Shown one piece after another: positions 26,298-34,996 of a stretch of 64,000 bases of DNA. The notes beneath the pieces were generated by a model that saw only the letters and a program-made list of their open reading frames with translations, searched no databases and was not told the origin of the DNA. Each line of letters begins with the position of its first letter. Within the stretch, counting starts at the first letter, position 1. Source of the DNA: an uncultured Bacteroidales bacterium (GTDB taxonomy: Bacteria; Bacteroidota; Bacteroidia; Bacteroidales; UBA932). A program made the translations under genes and the position numbers. The stretch covers positions 16,061-80,060 of the forward strand of contig CALVDI010000003.1 in assembly GCA_944326225.1 (NCBI GenBank), in the 5' to 3' direction.

Positions 26298-29200
26298 ATG
26301 AGTATCTACAAATCAGCGATCAACCGTCCGGTGACGACCCTTCTGGTGTTCGTCGCCGTGATAGTGATAGGCATATTCTCATTTCTGAGACTGCCTATCG
26401 ACCAGTTCCCGGAGATGGATCCGCCCTACATCTCCGTGCTCACTGTCTATCCGGGAGCCAGCGCGTCCGAGATAGAGACCAATGTCACCAAGATCATAGA
26501 GAACAACCTCAACTCCGTAGACTACCTGAAGGAGATAACCTCCACTACCAAGGACAATATTTCCGTGGTGCTTCTGGAGTTGGAGTGGGGTACGGACCTG
26601 GATGAGATTATCAACGACGTCCGGTCATATATAGACATGGTGAAGGACGAGCTGCCCGACGGCTGCACCAATCCTTTCATCTTCAAGTTCAGCACCAGCT
26701 CCATGCCTATCCTCCAGTATTCGATTACTGCGGACGAGAGCTATCCAGGTCTGGACAAACTGCTCAACGACGAGATTATCCCGCAGTTGAGCATGGTGAA
26801 CGGTATCGGAAACCTTACCCTTTCCGGCTCTCCGGAGCGTTATGTGTACGTGGACATCGACCAGCAGAAGCTGGACGCCTACGGTCTTCCCCTGGAGACT
26901 GTCGGCAGTGCGATAGCCGCCAACAACCTGAACCTTTCTTCCGGTACCGTCAAGATGAACAAGGAGCAGTACCAGCTCGAGGTGCGCAGTGAATACGTCG
27001 AGAGTTCCGAGATCAATGACATCGTGGTGACGGTGACTCCCGAGGGCCGGCAGGTCTTCGTGCGGGACCTGGCCACTGTCCGCGATACCATCAAGGACCT
27101 GAGTCTGGACGAGAAGACCAACGGCCGAGAGAGCGTGCGTCTGATGGTGACCAAGCAGACCGGAGCCAATACCGTGCAGATATGCGAGGATCTGGAGGAG
27201 GAGATGGCCCGTATCGAGCGGACTCTGCCCAACGATATCAAGATAGAGGTAATCTACGATTCGTCGGAGGACATCGTCAACTCCATCAACTCTCTGGAAG
27301 AGTCCATCCTGTACGCTCTGCTCTTCGTGGTGCTCGTGGTGCTTTTCTTCCTCGGAGAGTGGCGTTCTACTCTGATTATCTCTATAACGATACCTATATC
27401 CCTGATAGTGGCCTTTATCTACCTGATGCTGGCGGACAGCTCGCTGAACATCATATCGCTCAGCTCCCTGACCGTGGCCATCGGTATGGTGGTGGACGAC
27501 GCCATCGTGGTGCTTGAGAACATCACCAAGCACATAGAGAGGGGCTCCAGTCCGAGGGAGGCGGCCATCTACGCGACCAACGAGGTGTGGGTGTCGGTCA
27601 TCGCCACGACCCTTGTGATAGTGGTGGTGTTTGTCCCTCTGACCATGCTTACCGGTATGGCCGGCATCATGTTCAAGGAACTCGGCTGGCTGGTGACCAT
27701 CATGGTATGTACCTCTACCGTAGTGGCTATCTCCCTGACGCCTATGCTCTGTTCCAGACTGCTCAAGGCCCGTCCCGTGCGTGTCAACGAGCGTGGAGTA
27801 ATCGAGAACATTCCCCCCAGGCGCAACTGGTATCAGAGATATGTCATCCCCTTGCTGGACCGTCTGGACAGGGCGTATGCCAGGTTGCTGCGTTTCTGTC
27901 TGAGGCATAAGGCGTGGACGCTGGTGGCCATAACCCTGTTCTTCTTCGCATCCATAACGCCTTTCATTATGGGCAAGGTGGGTACGGACTTTATCCAGGA
28001 GACCGACAACGGCCGTCTGACAGTGGATATAGAGCTGGCTACGGGCTACCGCATCGAGGAGACCGCCAAGATGGCCCGCTATATAGAGAGCCGCTTCTAC
28101 GAGCTGGTGCCCGAGATAGAGCTGATATCGACCTCTGCCGGTACCACGGACGATGACGGTGTCTCGGCCATGTTCTCCACCACCATGAACAACACCATGT
28201 CCATGACCGTGGTCTGCAACAAGAAGAACGAGCGTGACCGCTCCATCTTCGAGATAGCCGAGGTGCTGCGTCAGGAACTGGCCTCCTATCCGGAGATTAT
28301 CGACTATCAGTGCGGCGTATCCAGTTTCATGGGCGGAGCCTCGTCCACTGTCGATGTGGAGATTTACGGCTACAGCTTCGATGAGACCAATGCCTTCGCC
28401 CAGGAGGTAAGGGCTGCCATAAGGGACAATGTCTACGGGGCCCGCGACATCGATATCAGCCGTGAGAAGGACCGCCCGGAGATAAAGATCAACCTCGACA
28501 AGGAGAAACTGGCCTACCACGGCCTCAACTCATCGACCGTTTCCACATACGTGCGCAACCGCGTGAACGGTATGGCCTCGGGCTACCTCAAGGAGGACGG
28601 AGACGAGTACGACATAGTGGTGCGCCTGCAGGAGGAGGACCGCAACTCCATCTCTGACATCGAGAACATGACTATTCCTACCGCGACCGGCTCCATGATC
28701 AAGATAAAGGAACTCGGCAGGATAGAGGAGTATTTCGCTCCGCCTACCATCGAGCGCAAGAGCCGTCAGAGGGTAGTGACCGTATCGGTGACTCCTTATG
28801 AGACATCCCTCGGAGAGCTGGCTGCCGGTATCCAGCAGACCATCGATCAGATGGGCGTGCCGAGCGGCATCACTGTCCGTCTGGCCGGTAATTACGAGGA
28901 TCAGCAGGATACTTTCCAGGATCTGCTGCTGCTGCTGGCCTTGATCATCATGCTGATATACATCGTGCTGGCATCCCAGTTCGAGTCCTTTGTCAAGCCG
29001 GTGATGATCATGACGGCCGTGCCTTTCGCTCTCTCGGGAGTGGTGCTGGCCCTGTGGATTACCGGTACTACCCTCGACATGATCGGCTCGCTTGGATTCA
29101 TCATGCTGGTGGGTATCGCCACCAAGAACGCCATCGTGCTGGTGGACTATACCAACCTGATGCGTGACCGTGGCTATGAGCTCAACGAGGCCATCGCCCT

Positions 29201-29513
29201 GTCCGGAGCCTCCCGTCTGCGTCCCGTGCTGATGACTGCCATCACTACCTTCCTCGGTATGCTGCCTATGGCCATGAGCAACGGCGAGGGTGCCGAGATG
29301 TGGAAGCCGATGGGTATCGTGGTCATCGGAGGTCTGCTGGTGTCCACCGTCGTGACCCTCGTGGTGGTGCCTGTATTCTACGCCCTGCTTTCCCGCCATG
29401 GAGAAAGAGACAAGGAGAAAAAGAACCGGGCTCAGTTTATATTCATGCAGCTCTCGCCTAATCCTGAGGGAGAGGACCCGGAGGTGCGCAGGAGCAGGGA
29501 TCTTAACCAGTAA
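26298..29513 (+). CDS. RND-family multidrug efflux pump (AcrB-like)
   Basis: The 1071-residue inner-membrane proton antiporter has the full RND plan: TM1 (VTTLLVFVAVIVIGIFSFL), first porter loop, TM2-6 with the proton-relay pair in TM4 (IGMVVDDAIVVLENI, Asp near 398-399), a large second periplasmic loop, and TM7-12 with the repeat motif GIATKNAIVLVDYTNLMRD. The hydrophobic HAE1 character (no CzcA-type metal signature) suggests organic substrates such as drugs or bile salts. The C-terminal ~40 residues form a charged cytoplasmic tail. Confidence 0.94.
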   Translation: MSIYKSAINRPVTTLLVFVAVIVIGIFSFLRLPIDQFPEMDPPYISVLTVYPGASASEIETNVTKIIENNLNSVDYLKEITSTTKDNISVVLLELEWGTDLDEIINDVRSYIDMVKDELPDGCTNPFIFKFSTSSMPILQYSITADESYPGLDKLLNDEIIPQLSMVNGIGNLTLSGSPERYVYVDIDQQKLDAYGLPLETVGSAIAANNLNLSSGTVKMNKEQYQLEVRSEYVESSEINDIVVTVTPEGRQVFVRDLATVRDTIKDLSLDEKTNGRESVRLMVTKQTGANTVQICEDLEEEMARIERTLPNDIKIEVIYDSSEDIVNSINSLEESILYALLFVVLVVLFFLGEWRSTLIISITIPISLIVAFIYLMLADSSLNIISLSSLTVAIGMVVDDAIVVLENITKHIERGSSPREAAIYATNEVWVSVIATTLVIVVVFVPLTMLTGMAGIMFKELGWLVTIMVCTSTVVAISLTPMLCSRLLKARPVRVNERGVIENIPPRRNWYQRYVIPLLDRLDRAYARLLRFCLRHKAWTLVAITLFFFASITPFIMGKVGTDFIQETDNGRLTVDIELATGYRIEETAKMARYIESRFYELVPEIELISTSAGTTDDDGVSAMFSTTMNNTMSMTVVCNKKNERDRSIFEIAEVLRQELASYPEIIDYQCGVSSFMGGASSTVDVEIYGYSFDETNAFAQEVRAAIRDNVYGARDIDISREKDRPEIKINLDKEKLAYHGLNSSTVSTYVRNRVNGMASGYLKEDGDEYDIVVRLQEEDRNSISDIENMTIPTATGSMIKIKELGRIEEYFAPPTIERKSRQRVVTVSVTPYETSLGELAAGIQQTIDQMGVPSGITVRLAGNYEDQQDTFQDLLLLLALIIMLIYIVLASQFESFVKPVMIMTAVPFALSGVVLALWITGTTLDMIGSLGFIMLVGIATKNAIVLVDYTNLMRDRGYELNEAIALSGASRLRPVLMTAITTFLGMLPMAMSNGEGAEMWKPMGIVVIGGLLVSTVVTLVVVPVFYALLSRHGERDKEKKNRAQFIFMQLSPNPEGEDPEVRRSRDLNQ

Positions 29514-29532
29514 AATAAAGGAGGAACGAAGT

Positions 29533-29826
29533 ATGAAATGTGTGTTTATCGTATACAATCAGGCCAATACAGAGAGGGTGGAGTATATGCTCGACGAGCT
29601 GGGTATCCGTGGATTCACCTTTTTCGAGCAGGTGCAGGGCCGCGGCAGCCGGGACGGAGAGCCCCGCCGCGGCACGCATACCTGGCCGGAGATGAATTCC
29701 GCGATGATGACCGTCGTGGAGGATGACAGGGTGGACGAGCTCCTTCAGACCGTCCGCAAGCTCGACAACCGCAACCGCGAGGTGGGCGTGCGGGCTTTCG
29801 TCTGGAATATCGAGCAGACAGTCTGA
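29533..29826 (+). CDS. Small PII-like protein of the efflux operon
   Basis: The ATG at 29533, 19 bp after the pump stop, gives a 97-residue protein MKCVFIVYNQANTERVEY. The beta-alpha-beta order, a Gly/Arg-rich T-loop-like stretch (VQGRGSRDGEPRRG) and the ending VRAFVWNIEQTV fit the PII/CutA ferredoxin-like trimer fold. The classical PII uridylylation tyrosine context is absent. Small PII-like proteins next to transporters can sense a ligand and gate transport; here the partner would be the RND pump. That role is inferred from position only. Confidence 0.7.
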   Translation: MKCVFIVYNQANTERVEYMLDELGIRGFTFFEQVQGRGSRDGEPRRGTHTWPEMNSAMMTVVEDDRVDELLQTVRKLDNRNREVGVRAFVWNIEQTV

Positions 29827-29854
29827 TTTTTTCAATACAATTTTTGATTTTGTA

Positions 29855-29862
29855 TATCTTTG
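29855..29862 (+). promoter_or_regulatory. -7 box of sdaA
   Basis: TATCTTTG stands 31 bp before the sdaA ATG. The -33 position has no perfect TTTG, but the region is T-rich. Confidence 0.6.
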
Positions 29863-29893
29863 TGCTCATATTTGAGTTACTGCAGGTATTGCA

Positions 29894-31105
29894 ATGGAGA
29901 GCATTAAGGAGATATACAAGATAGGCAAGGGACCCTCGAGCAGTCATACGATGGGCCCCAAGAAAGCGGCGGAGATGTTCAAGGGTCTGTGCCCGGGGGC
30001 ATCTTCGTTTGTTGTTACCTTGTACGGCAGTCTGGCCGCCACGGGCAAGGGGCACTTGACCGACGTGGCGTTGAAGGAGGCCCTGACCGGGGGCTCAGAT
30101 ACGGGCATAGAGATAGTCTGGAAGCCCAAGGAGTTCCTGCCACAGCATCCCAACGGTATGAATTTCAAGGCTTACAATGCGCATGGCGAAATGCTGTGCG
30201 AGAAGACCTATTTCAGTGTGGGCGGCGGCGATATCAGTGAGACCGGCCGACGGGATGCGCATAAGGATGTCTATCCGTTCAGCAAGATGAAGGATATCCT
30301 GGGCTGGTGCAATGAGAACAATTCCTATTTCTGGGAGTATGTGGCGAAATACGAGGATCCGGACATCTGGGACTATCTGGCTGAGCGCTGGGAGGTCATG
30401 AAGGACTCCATCGTCCGAGGCCTGGACCATGAGGGCGTGTTGCCCGGAGGATTGAATGTACGCCGCAAGGCCTATGCCTATTATCAGCACGCCAAGAGCT
30501 ACAACAGCTCCATGCAGCGGCGCGGACTGCTGTTCGCATACGCGCTGGCCGTCTCGGAGGAGAATGCCTCCGGCGGTACTATAGTCACGGCTCCGACCTG
30601 CGGCTCCTGCGGTGTGCTGCCGGCGGTGCTGTATCTCTTCCATACCTCGTATGGAGTGACGGAGAACAAGATAGTCAATGCGATGGCGACGGCAGGACTG
30701 GTCGGGGCCCTCATCAAGGAGAATGCATCGATATCGGGTGCGGAAGTGGGTTGTCAGGGAGAGGTCGGCACGGCCTGTGCCATGGCCTGTGCGGCTGCGA
30801 CGAGGATTCTCGGCGGGACTCCTCCCCAGATAGAGTGCGCGGCCTCGATGGGTATGGAGCACTGCCTCGGACTGACCTGCGATCCAGTTTGCGGATTGGT
30901 GCAGATACCTTGTATAGAGCGCAATGCGATAGCAGCTGCAAGGGCTATGGATGCGGCTCAGTACGCATTGATGTCAGACGGAAGTCACATAGTGCCGTTT
31001 GATGCAGTAATAGAGGCAATGAAGCAGACCGGCCATGACCTGCCAAGCCTGTACAAGGAGACTTCCGAGGGCGGACTGGCCAATTTGATACACAATAAAC
31101 GATAA
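29894..31105 (+). CDS. sdaA: L-serine ammonia-lyase (single-chain, Fe-S)
   Basis: The enzyme deaminates L-serine to pyruvate with an oxygen-labile [4Fe-4S] cluster. The 403-residue single-chain form joins the beta domain (SIKEIYKIGKGPSSSHTMGPKKAA at the start) to the alpha domain. Cluster cysteines appear in APTCGSCGVLPAVLY (about 233-236) and in TCDPVCGLVQIPCIERNA (about 329-340). It lies 18 bp before a beta-barrel gene that has its own weak -7 box (TATCTTCG, 31112-31119). Confidence 0.94.
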   Translation: MESIKEIYKIGKGPSSSHTMGPKKAAEMFKGLCPGASSFVVTLYGSLAATGKGHLTDVALKEALTGGSDTGIEIVWKPKEFLPQHPNGMNFKAYNAHGEMLCEKTYFSVGGGDISETGRRDAHKDVYPFSKMKDILGWCNENNSYFWEYVAKYEDPDIWDYLAERWEVMKDSIVRGLDHEGVLPGGLNVRRKAYAYYQHAKSYNSSMQRRGLLFAYALAVSEENASGGTIVTAPTCGSCGVLPAVLYLFHTSYGVTENKIVNAMATAGLVGALIKENASISGAEVGCQGEVGTACAMACAAATRILGGTPPQIECAASMGMEHCLGLTCDPVCGLVQIPCIERNAIAAARAMDAAQYALMSDGSHIVPFDAVIEAMKQTGHDLPSLYKETSEGGLANLIHNKR

Positions 31106-31123
31106 ATTTAGTATCTTCGCAGA

Positions 31124-31822
31124 ATGAAACGTTTTGCAGAAATATTATCCGCGGCAGTTCTTATGCTGGCAGTTGCCGGACCGGTGTCTGCGTCGGCGCA
31201 GGACGGAAAAGAAGACGGCAATAAGGACAGGTCCTATGCCTCGTCTTTCTTCAAGGTTGGAGTCAAGGGCGGTATAGATTTCATATCCATGAGCCGTTTT
31301 GAACTGGGGTATATATCCGAGTCGGTGAGCAGTCATACTGGATTTACAGCCGGTATTGCATTCAGTTTTGATCTTCCGGTAAGGGGCATGACTATACAGC
31401 CTGAGCTCAACTATGTGTCCAAGGGTGCGATGTATCGGGGAAAGACATCCGGAGGATCCAGACAGGACATGCAGTTCAGGACAGATTTTATCGAGGTTCC
31501 CGTCAATCTCCAGTGGGGGCTTGATCTGATACTTTTCCGACCTTATCTGATGGTGTCGCCGTATATCGGATATGCGGTGCATAAAGAACCGGGGACATTG
31601 GACTGGGACAGCATCAACCGTTTTGAATACGGAGTGGGCATCGGAGGAGGCATAGACTTCTGGAGGATTCAGCTGCAGGTCAAGTACAACTGGAATATAG
31701 GCCAGCTGGCCCGCAGTATCCCTGATGACGGTTTCGTGCCCGGACAGTCAGAGTCACCGTCGGGTCCTGTACGGATGGGCAATTACCGCGGCCTTGAGGT
31801 CAACCTGGTGTTTTTCTTCTGA
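31124..31822 (+). CDS. Outer-membrane beta-barrel protein (PorT-like), copy 1
   Basis: The 232-residue protein has a signal peptide (ILSAAVLMLAVAGPVSASAQ) and an eight-strand-type barrel, with alternating strands such as FFKVGVKGGIDFISM and the C-terminal NYRGLEVNLVFFF. It is paralogous to the protein at 32195-32818: both have QWGxxL, (V/F)SPYIG and QYGVG/EYGVG(I)G blocks in the same order. Function is unknown; such barrels are abundant in Bacteroidales outer membranes. Confidence 0.8.
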   Translation: MKRFAEILSAAVLMLAVAGPVSASAQDGKEDGNKDRSYASSFFKVGVKGGIDFISMSRFELGYISESVSSHTGFTAGIAFSFDLPVRGMTIQPELNYVSKGAMYRGKTSGGSRQDMQFRTDFIEVPVNLQWGLDLILFRPYLMVSPYIGYAVHKEPGTLDWDSINRFEYGVGIGGGIDFWRIQLQVKYNWNIGQLARSIPDDGFVPGQSESPSGPVRMGNYRGLEVNLVFFF

Positions 31823-31857
31823 TAAGACAGTTTTTAATGATATTTAAATATTAAGTT

Positions 31858-32178
31858 ATGTTAGCAATTAATGATTCTAATTTTGAAGAACTTGTAGTTA
31901 ACTCTCAGATTCCCGTACTTCTGGATTTCTGGGCGACATGGTGCGGCCCCTGCCGTATGATCTCTCCCATCGTGGAAGAGCTTGCAAATGAGTATGAGGG
32001 CAAATGGCTCATTGCAAAATGCAATGTGGACGAGGCTACCGATGTCCCCATGAAGTTCGGTATCCGCAATATCCCGACCCTGCTTTTCTTCAAGGGCGGT
32101 GAGATGAAGGCCAAGCTTGTAGGATCGACTACAAAAGCCGCTATTGTTGCCAAGATGAATGAGGTAGAGAATATGTAA
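31858..32178 (+). CDS. trxA: Thioredoxin
   Basis: The 106-residue protein has the redox motif WCGPC at 28-32 in VLLDFWATWCGPCRMISP. The cis-proline loop is RNIPTLLFF, and the C-terminus is the standard alpha helix. It has no signal peptide, so it is cytoplasmic. It lies between two paralogous barrel genes with gaps of 35 and 16 bp. Confidence 0.96.
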   Translation: MLAINDSNFEELVVNSQIPVLLDFWATWCGPCRMISPIVEELANEYEGKWLIAKCNVDEATDVPMKFGIRNIPTLLFFKGGEMKAKLVGSTTKAAIVAKMNEVENM

Positions 32179-32194
32179 CATAAAAAGTAAAGTT

Positions 32195-32818
32195 ATGAAA
32201 AAGATTTTTGCAGTTTTGTCAATGGCCTTTGTTGTGGCCTTGATGCCGGCGAAGGCACAGCCGGGTGAGGATTTCTTCAATCTCGGAGTAAGAGGCGGTC
32301 TCAATTTCTCCAATATGAGCGGCTTTAAGGATCTGGGACAGGATGGCTTCCTGAAGACGTATACCGGATTCAATGCCGGTCTGGTGTTTAACTTCAACCT
32401 GCCTCTCGGTTTTGAACTCAATCCTGAATTGCTTTATGTGCAGTCGGGTGTTAAGAAAGACGGTGTCCCTGCATCTCTTAAGACAGGTTCGCTCAGACTC
32501 CCTGTCAACATTCAGTGGGGAATCCGCTTATTCGGAGTAGTTAAACCGTACGTGGTGTTCTCTCCTTATATCGGGGGCGTCCTGTTCAGTGAAGGAACAG
32601 GGATGCTCGATATAGAAGATAAGTTTATCAACCGCCTTCAGTACGGAGTCGGTATAGGCGCAGGTGTCTATATCTGGCGTTTCCAGGTGTCTTTCAAGTG
32701 GAACTGGGATCTCAATCCTGTTATCAAGGAGAACAGTGAGATGGATCTTCCTCATTTTGGTGATTTGAAAGACAAGAAGTTCAACGGAGGTGAGCTCTCA
32801 CTGGCATTCTTCTTTTAA
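32195..32818 (+). CDS. Outer-membrane beta-barrel protein (PorT-like), copy 2
   Basis: The 207-residue protein has signal peptide MKKIFAVLSMAFVVALMPAKA and the same barrel plan as copy 1: DFFNLGVRGGLNFSNMS, LPVNIQWGIRLFGVVKPYVV, a C-terminal ELSLAFFF. It is probably a tandem duplicate separated from copy 1 by trxA. The next gene, a prenyl synthase, begins 3 bp after its stop, so translation may be coupled. Confidence 0.8.
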   Translation: MKKIFAVLSMAFVVALMPAKAQPGEDFFNLGVRGGLNFSNMSGFKDLGQDGFLKTYTGFNAGLVFNFNLPLGFELNPELLYVQSGVKKDGVPASLKTGSLRLPVNIQWGIRLFGVVKPYVVFSPYIGGVLFSEGTGMLDIEDKFINRLQYGVGIGAGVYIWRFQVSFKWNWDLNPVIKENSEMDLPHFGDLKDKKFNGGELSLAFFF

Positions 32819-32821
32819 CAG

Positions 32822-33814
32822 ATGACATTGACCGAAGAACTCAGAAGTGCGGTAGCCATGGAATGGGAAGGATTCGAGAGGCTTATGGCCGACTCGCTTA
32901 CCTCCCGCAGTGACCTCCTGAACCGTATCAACGGCTATCTGCTCGGGAATTCGGGAAAGAAACTCAGACCGCTGCTGGCCCTCGTAACCGCGAAGGCCTG
33001 CAGCGGTTCCATTAATCCGAAAGCCGTGGCCTGTGCGGCTGTATCCGAGCTGATACACACGGCGACTCTTCTGCACGACGATGTGGTGGACGGCAGTGAC
33101 CACCGCAGAGGACAGCTGACAGTCAGGAAACTATTTTCTTCCGGAGCGTCGTTGCTTATGGGTGATTACTGGCTGACCAGGGCCATTCATCTGCTCATAA
33201 AGTACGGCTGTCCTTATGAAGTCCTTGGCATTTATTCAAAGTCACTTGAAGAGTTGGCAGAGGGAGAGATCATCCAGATGGAGCTGGCCGACAGCCTGAA
33301 GACGACGGAGGACGATTATATTCAGGTTATCCGGCGCAAGACGGCATCCTTGTTCATCGCCTCGGTCAAGGGACCGGCCATAGTATCCGGGGCCTCTGAC
33401 GAGGTTGTGTCTGCCATGGAGCAGTACGCCTATTGGTTGGGATGCAGTTTTCAGATAAGGGACGATATCCTCGATTACCGTCCTACGTCCGAGACCGGCA
33501 AGGACAGCGACTGCGATATCATGGAACGCAAGATCACCATGCCTTTGCTCTGCGCCATGCGCAACGCTCCGGAAGAGGAGGAGCGTATCCGCCGCCGTAT
33601 GGGCGACATTGCCTGCGATCCGTCCAAAGTGGAGCAGGACAGGGAAGTCGCCGCAGAGATACGCAGTTTTGTCCTCTCTCACGGCGGACTTGACTCGGCC
33701 CGTGGAGTACTGCGTGACTATGCGCTCAAGGCTCAGGAATATCTGAAAGTGCTTCAGCCCTCCCAGTGCAGGGACGGCCTCATGTCCATAGCCGCTTACG
33801 TCGGCGGCCTATAA
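32822..33814 (+). CDS. Polyprenyl diphosphate synthase
   Basis: The product elongates isopentenyl diphosphate chains, probably octaprenyl-type for quinones. The 330-residue all-helical protein has the first aspartate-rich motif LLHDDVVDGSDHRRG (about 83-97), GKKLRP upstream of it and the second motif RDDILDYRP (about 212-220). The spacing between the first two Asp is DDxxD, typical of long-chain E-synthases. Its last 6 bp overlap the end of trmB on the other strand. Confidence 0.92.
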   Translation: MTLTEELRSAVAMEWEGFERLMADSLTSRSDLLNRINGYLLGNSGKKLRPLLALVTAKACSGSINPKAVACAAVSELIHTATLLHDDVVDGSDHRRGQLTVRKLFSSGASLLMGDYWLTRAIHLLIKYGCPYEVLGIYSKSLEELAEGEIIQMELADSLKTTEDDYIQVIRRKTASLFIASVKGPAIVSGASDEVVSAMEQYAYWLGCSFQIRDDILDYRPTSETGKDSDCDIMERKITMPLLCAMRNAPEEEERIRRRMGDIACDPSKVEQDREVAAEIRSFVLSHGGLDSARGVLRDYALKAQEYLKVLQPSQCRDGLMSIAAYVGGL

Positions 33815-34474
33815 TTTCCACCTTACATATGTGATCGGCTTGCCTTCGGCAAGGAACATCGACTCGTAGAATGTCTTGATGGACAGCAGCGGCTCTTTCT
33901 CGGCCAGGCCGGAGCCGTAGATGTCATTGTCGGCTTCCAGCAGGATGTGACCGCCCTCTTTTATGACTTCCAGAGTGGATTCGTGCAGGAGCTGGCTGTC
34001 GGTCTTAAGGTGCATTATGCCGTCCTTTTTAAGGAAATGAGAGTACCGCTCCAGGAATATGGGACTGGAAAGTCTCTTGTTGGGTTTCTTGGGCTGGGGG
34101 TCCGAGAAGGTCAGCCATATCTCCGACACCTCGTCCGGCCCGAAAAGCGAGTCGATGAAGTCTATCCGTGTACGGAGAAACGCCACGTTGGGCATATTGT
34201 GCTCGTGGGCGTATTTCGCTCCTTTCCAGAGCCGGGCACCCTTGATGTCCACACCGATGAAGTTCTTCTCCGGGAACCGCTCCGCCAGGGCGATGGTGTA
34301 CTCTCCCTTGCCGCAGCCCAGCTCCAGCACTATCGGATTGCCGTTGTGAAATACCTCTTTATCCCAGTTGCCTTTCAGCGGATGCTCCTTGCCCAGCACC
34401 TCGTCCATCGGGGGCTGGATGAGGCATCTGAAAGTCTCGTTTTCCTTGAATTTGCGTATTTTGTCCTTGCCCAT
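33809..34474 (-). CDS. trmB: tRNA (guanine-46-N7)-methyltransferase
   Basis: TrmB adds m7G at position 46 in the tRNA variable loop using SAM. The 221-residue Rossmann protein has the SAM loop VLELGCGKGEYTIALAE, FIGVDIKGARLWKGA, and the family motif IWLTFSDPQPKKPNKR. The first ~45 residues precede the fold. It is followed on the same transcript upstream by gldH (6-bp gap). Confidence 0.95.
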   Translation of the reverse strand: MGKDKIRKFKENETFRCLIQPPMDEVLGKEHPLKGNWDKEVFHNGNPIVLELGCGKGEYTIALAERFPEKNFIGVDIKGARLWKGAKYAHEHNMPNVAFLRTRIDFIDSLFGPDEVSEIWLTFSDPQPKKPNKRLSSPIFLERYSHFLKKDGIMHLKTDSQLLHESTLEVIKEGGHILLEADNDIYGSGLAEKEPLLSIKTFYESMFLAEGKPITYVRWKL

Positions 34475-34480
34475 AAGATT

Positions 34481-34996
34481 TTATTGTCCTGCCAGTGGTG
34501 TCTTATTGATGATGATTCCTATTCCGATGATTCCGGCGCCGGCTTCCGGGACAGCGGATACAGTCATTGTCCATTCTCCGTGTTCCTGAGGCCGGATATT
34601 GCTGCGGTACAGCCAGCTTATGTCGTAATATCCCGGTGTGGAGGCGGCTTGTATCCTGCCGTCCTCAGGATTGTTATTGATATAGTCCTTGACGGTGCGG
34701 TAGTCAGAGGGAAATGTGACCCTCTCCGAACCTGACTGTCCTGACGGAGATGTCAGGCTGACGGAGAATGTCACATTGCTGCATTCTGCGTCAGCCTTGA
34801 ATCTGGAGACCAGGCTGATGCCGTATACACATGCGCTGTCGCTCATATCGATGTCAAAGGAGACCCGGTCTTCCCCGCCGGCCTTCAGGGTAGTGAAATG
34901 GAAATCCTGGTCAGCGCTGCGTCCCTTGCCGGAGCATGAGACCATTATCATGCAGGCCGTGACAGTCAGAAGTGCCGTTACGGTACGCAGGCTCAT
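34481..34996 (-). CDS. gldH: GldH-like lipoprotein
   Basis: The 171-residue protein has a lipoprotein signal (LTVTACMIMVSC, Cys21) and a beta-rich domain ending GAGIIGIGIIINK, typical of GldH. GldH was named for gliding motility, but it is found in non-gliding Bacteroidota too, so motility is not implied. Position directly after the RicT gene, with a 4-bp overlap, is the conserved order in the phylum. Confidence 0.8.
   Translation of the reverse strand: MSLRTVTALLTVTACMIMVSCSGKGRSADQDFHFTTLKAGGEDRVSFDIDMSDSACVYGISLVSRFKADAECSNVTFSVSLTSPSGQSGSERVTFPSDYRTVKDYINNNPEDGRIQAASTPGYYDISWLYRSNIRPQEHGEWTMTVSAVPEAGAGIIGIGIIINKTPLAGQ

Noticed and set aside
26625-28520. 631-codon open frame opposite the RND pump gene
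   Set aside because: The frame is a by-product of the GC-rich codon pattern of the pump gene. The His-rich, low-complexity translation and the intact pump on the other strand rule it out.
34481-34996. Evidence for gliding motility
   Set aside because: Only gldH is seen, and it is common in non-gliding Bacteroidota; no other gliding or type IX genes occur in the window.
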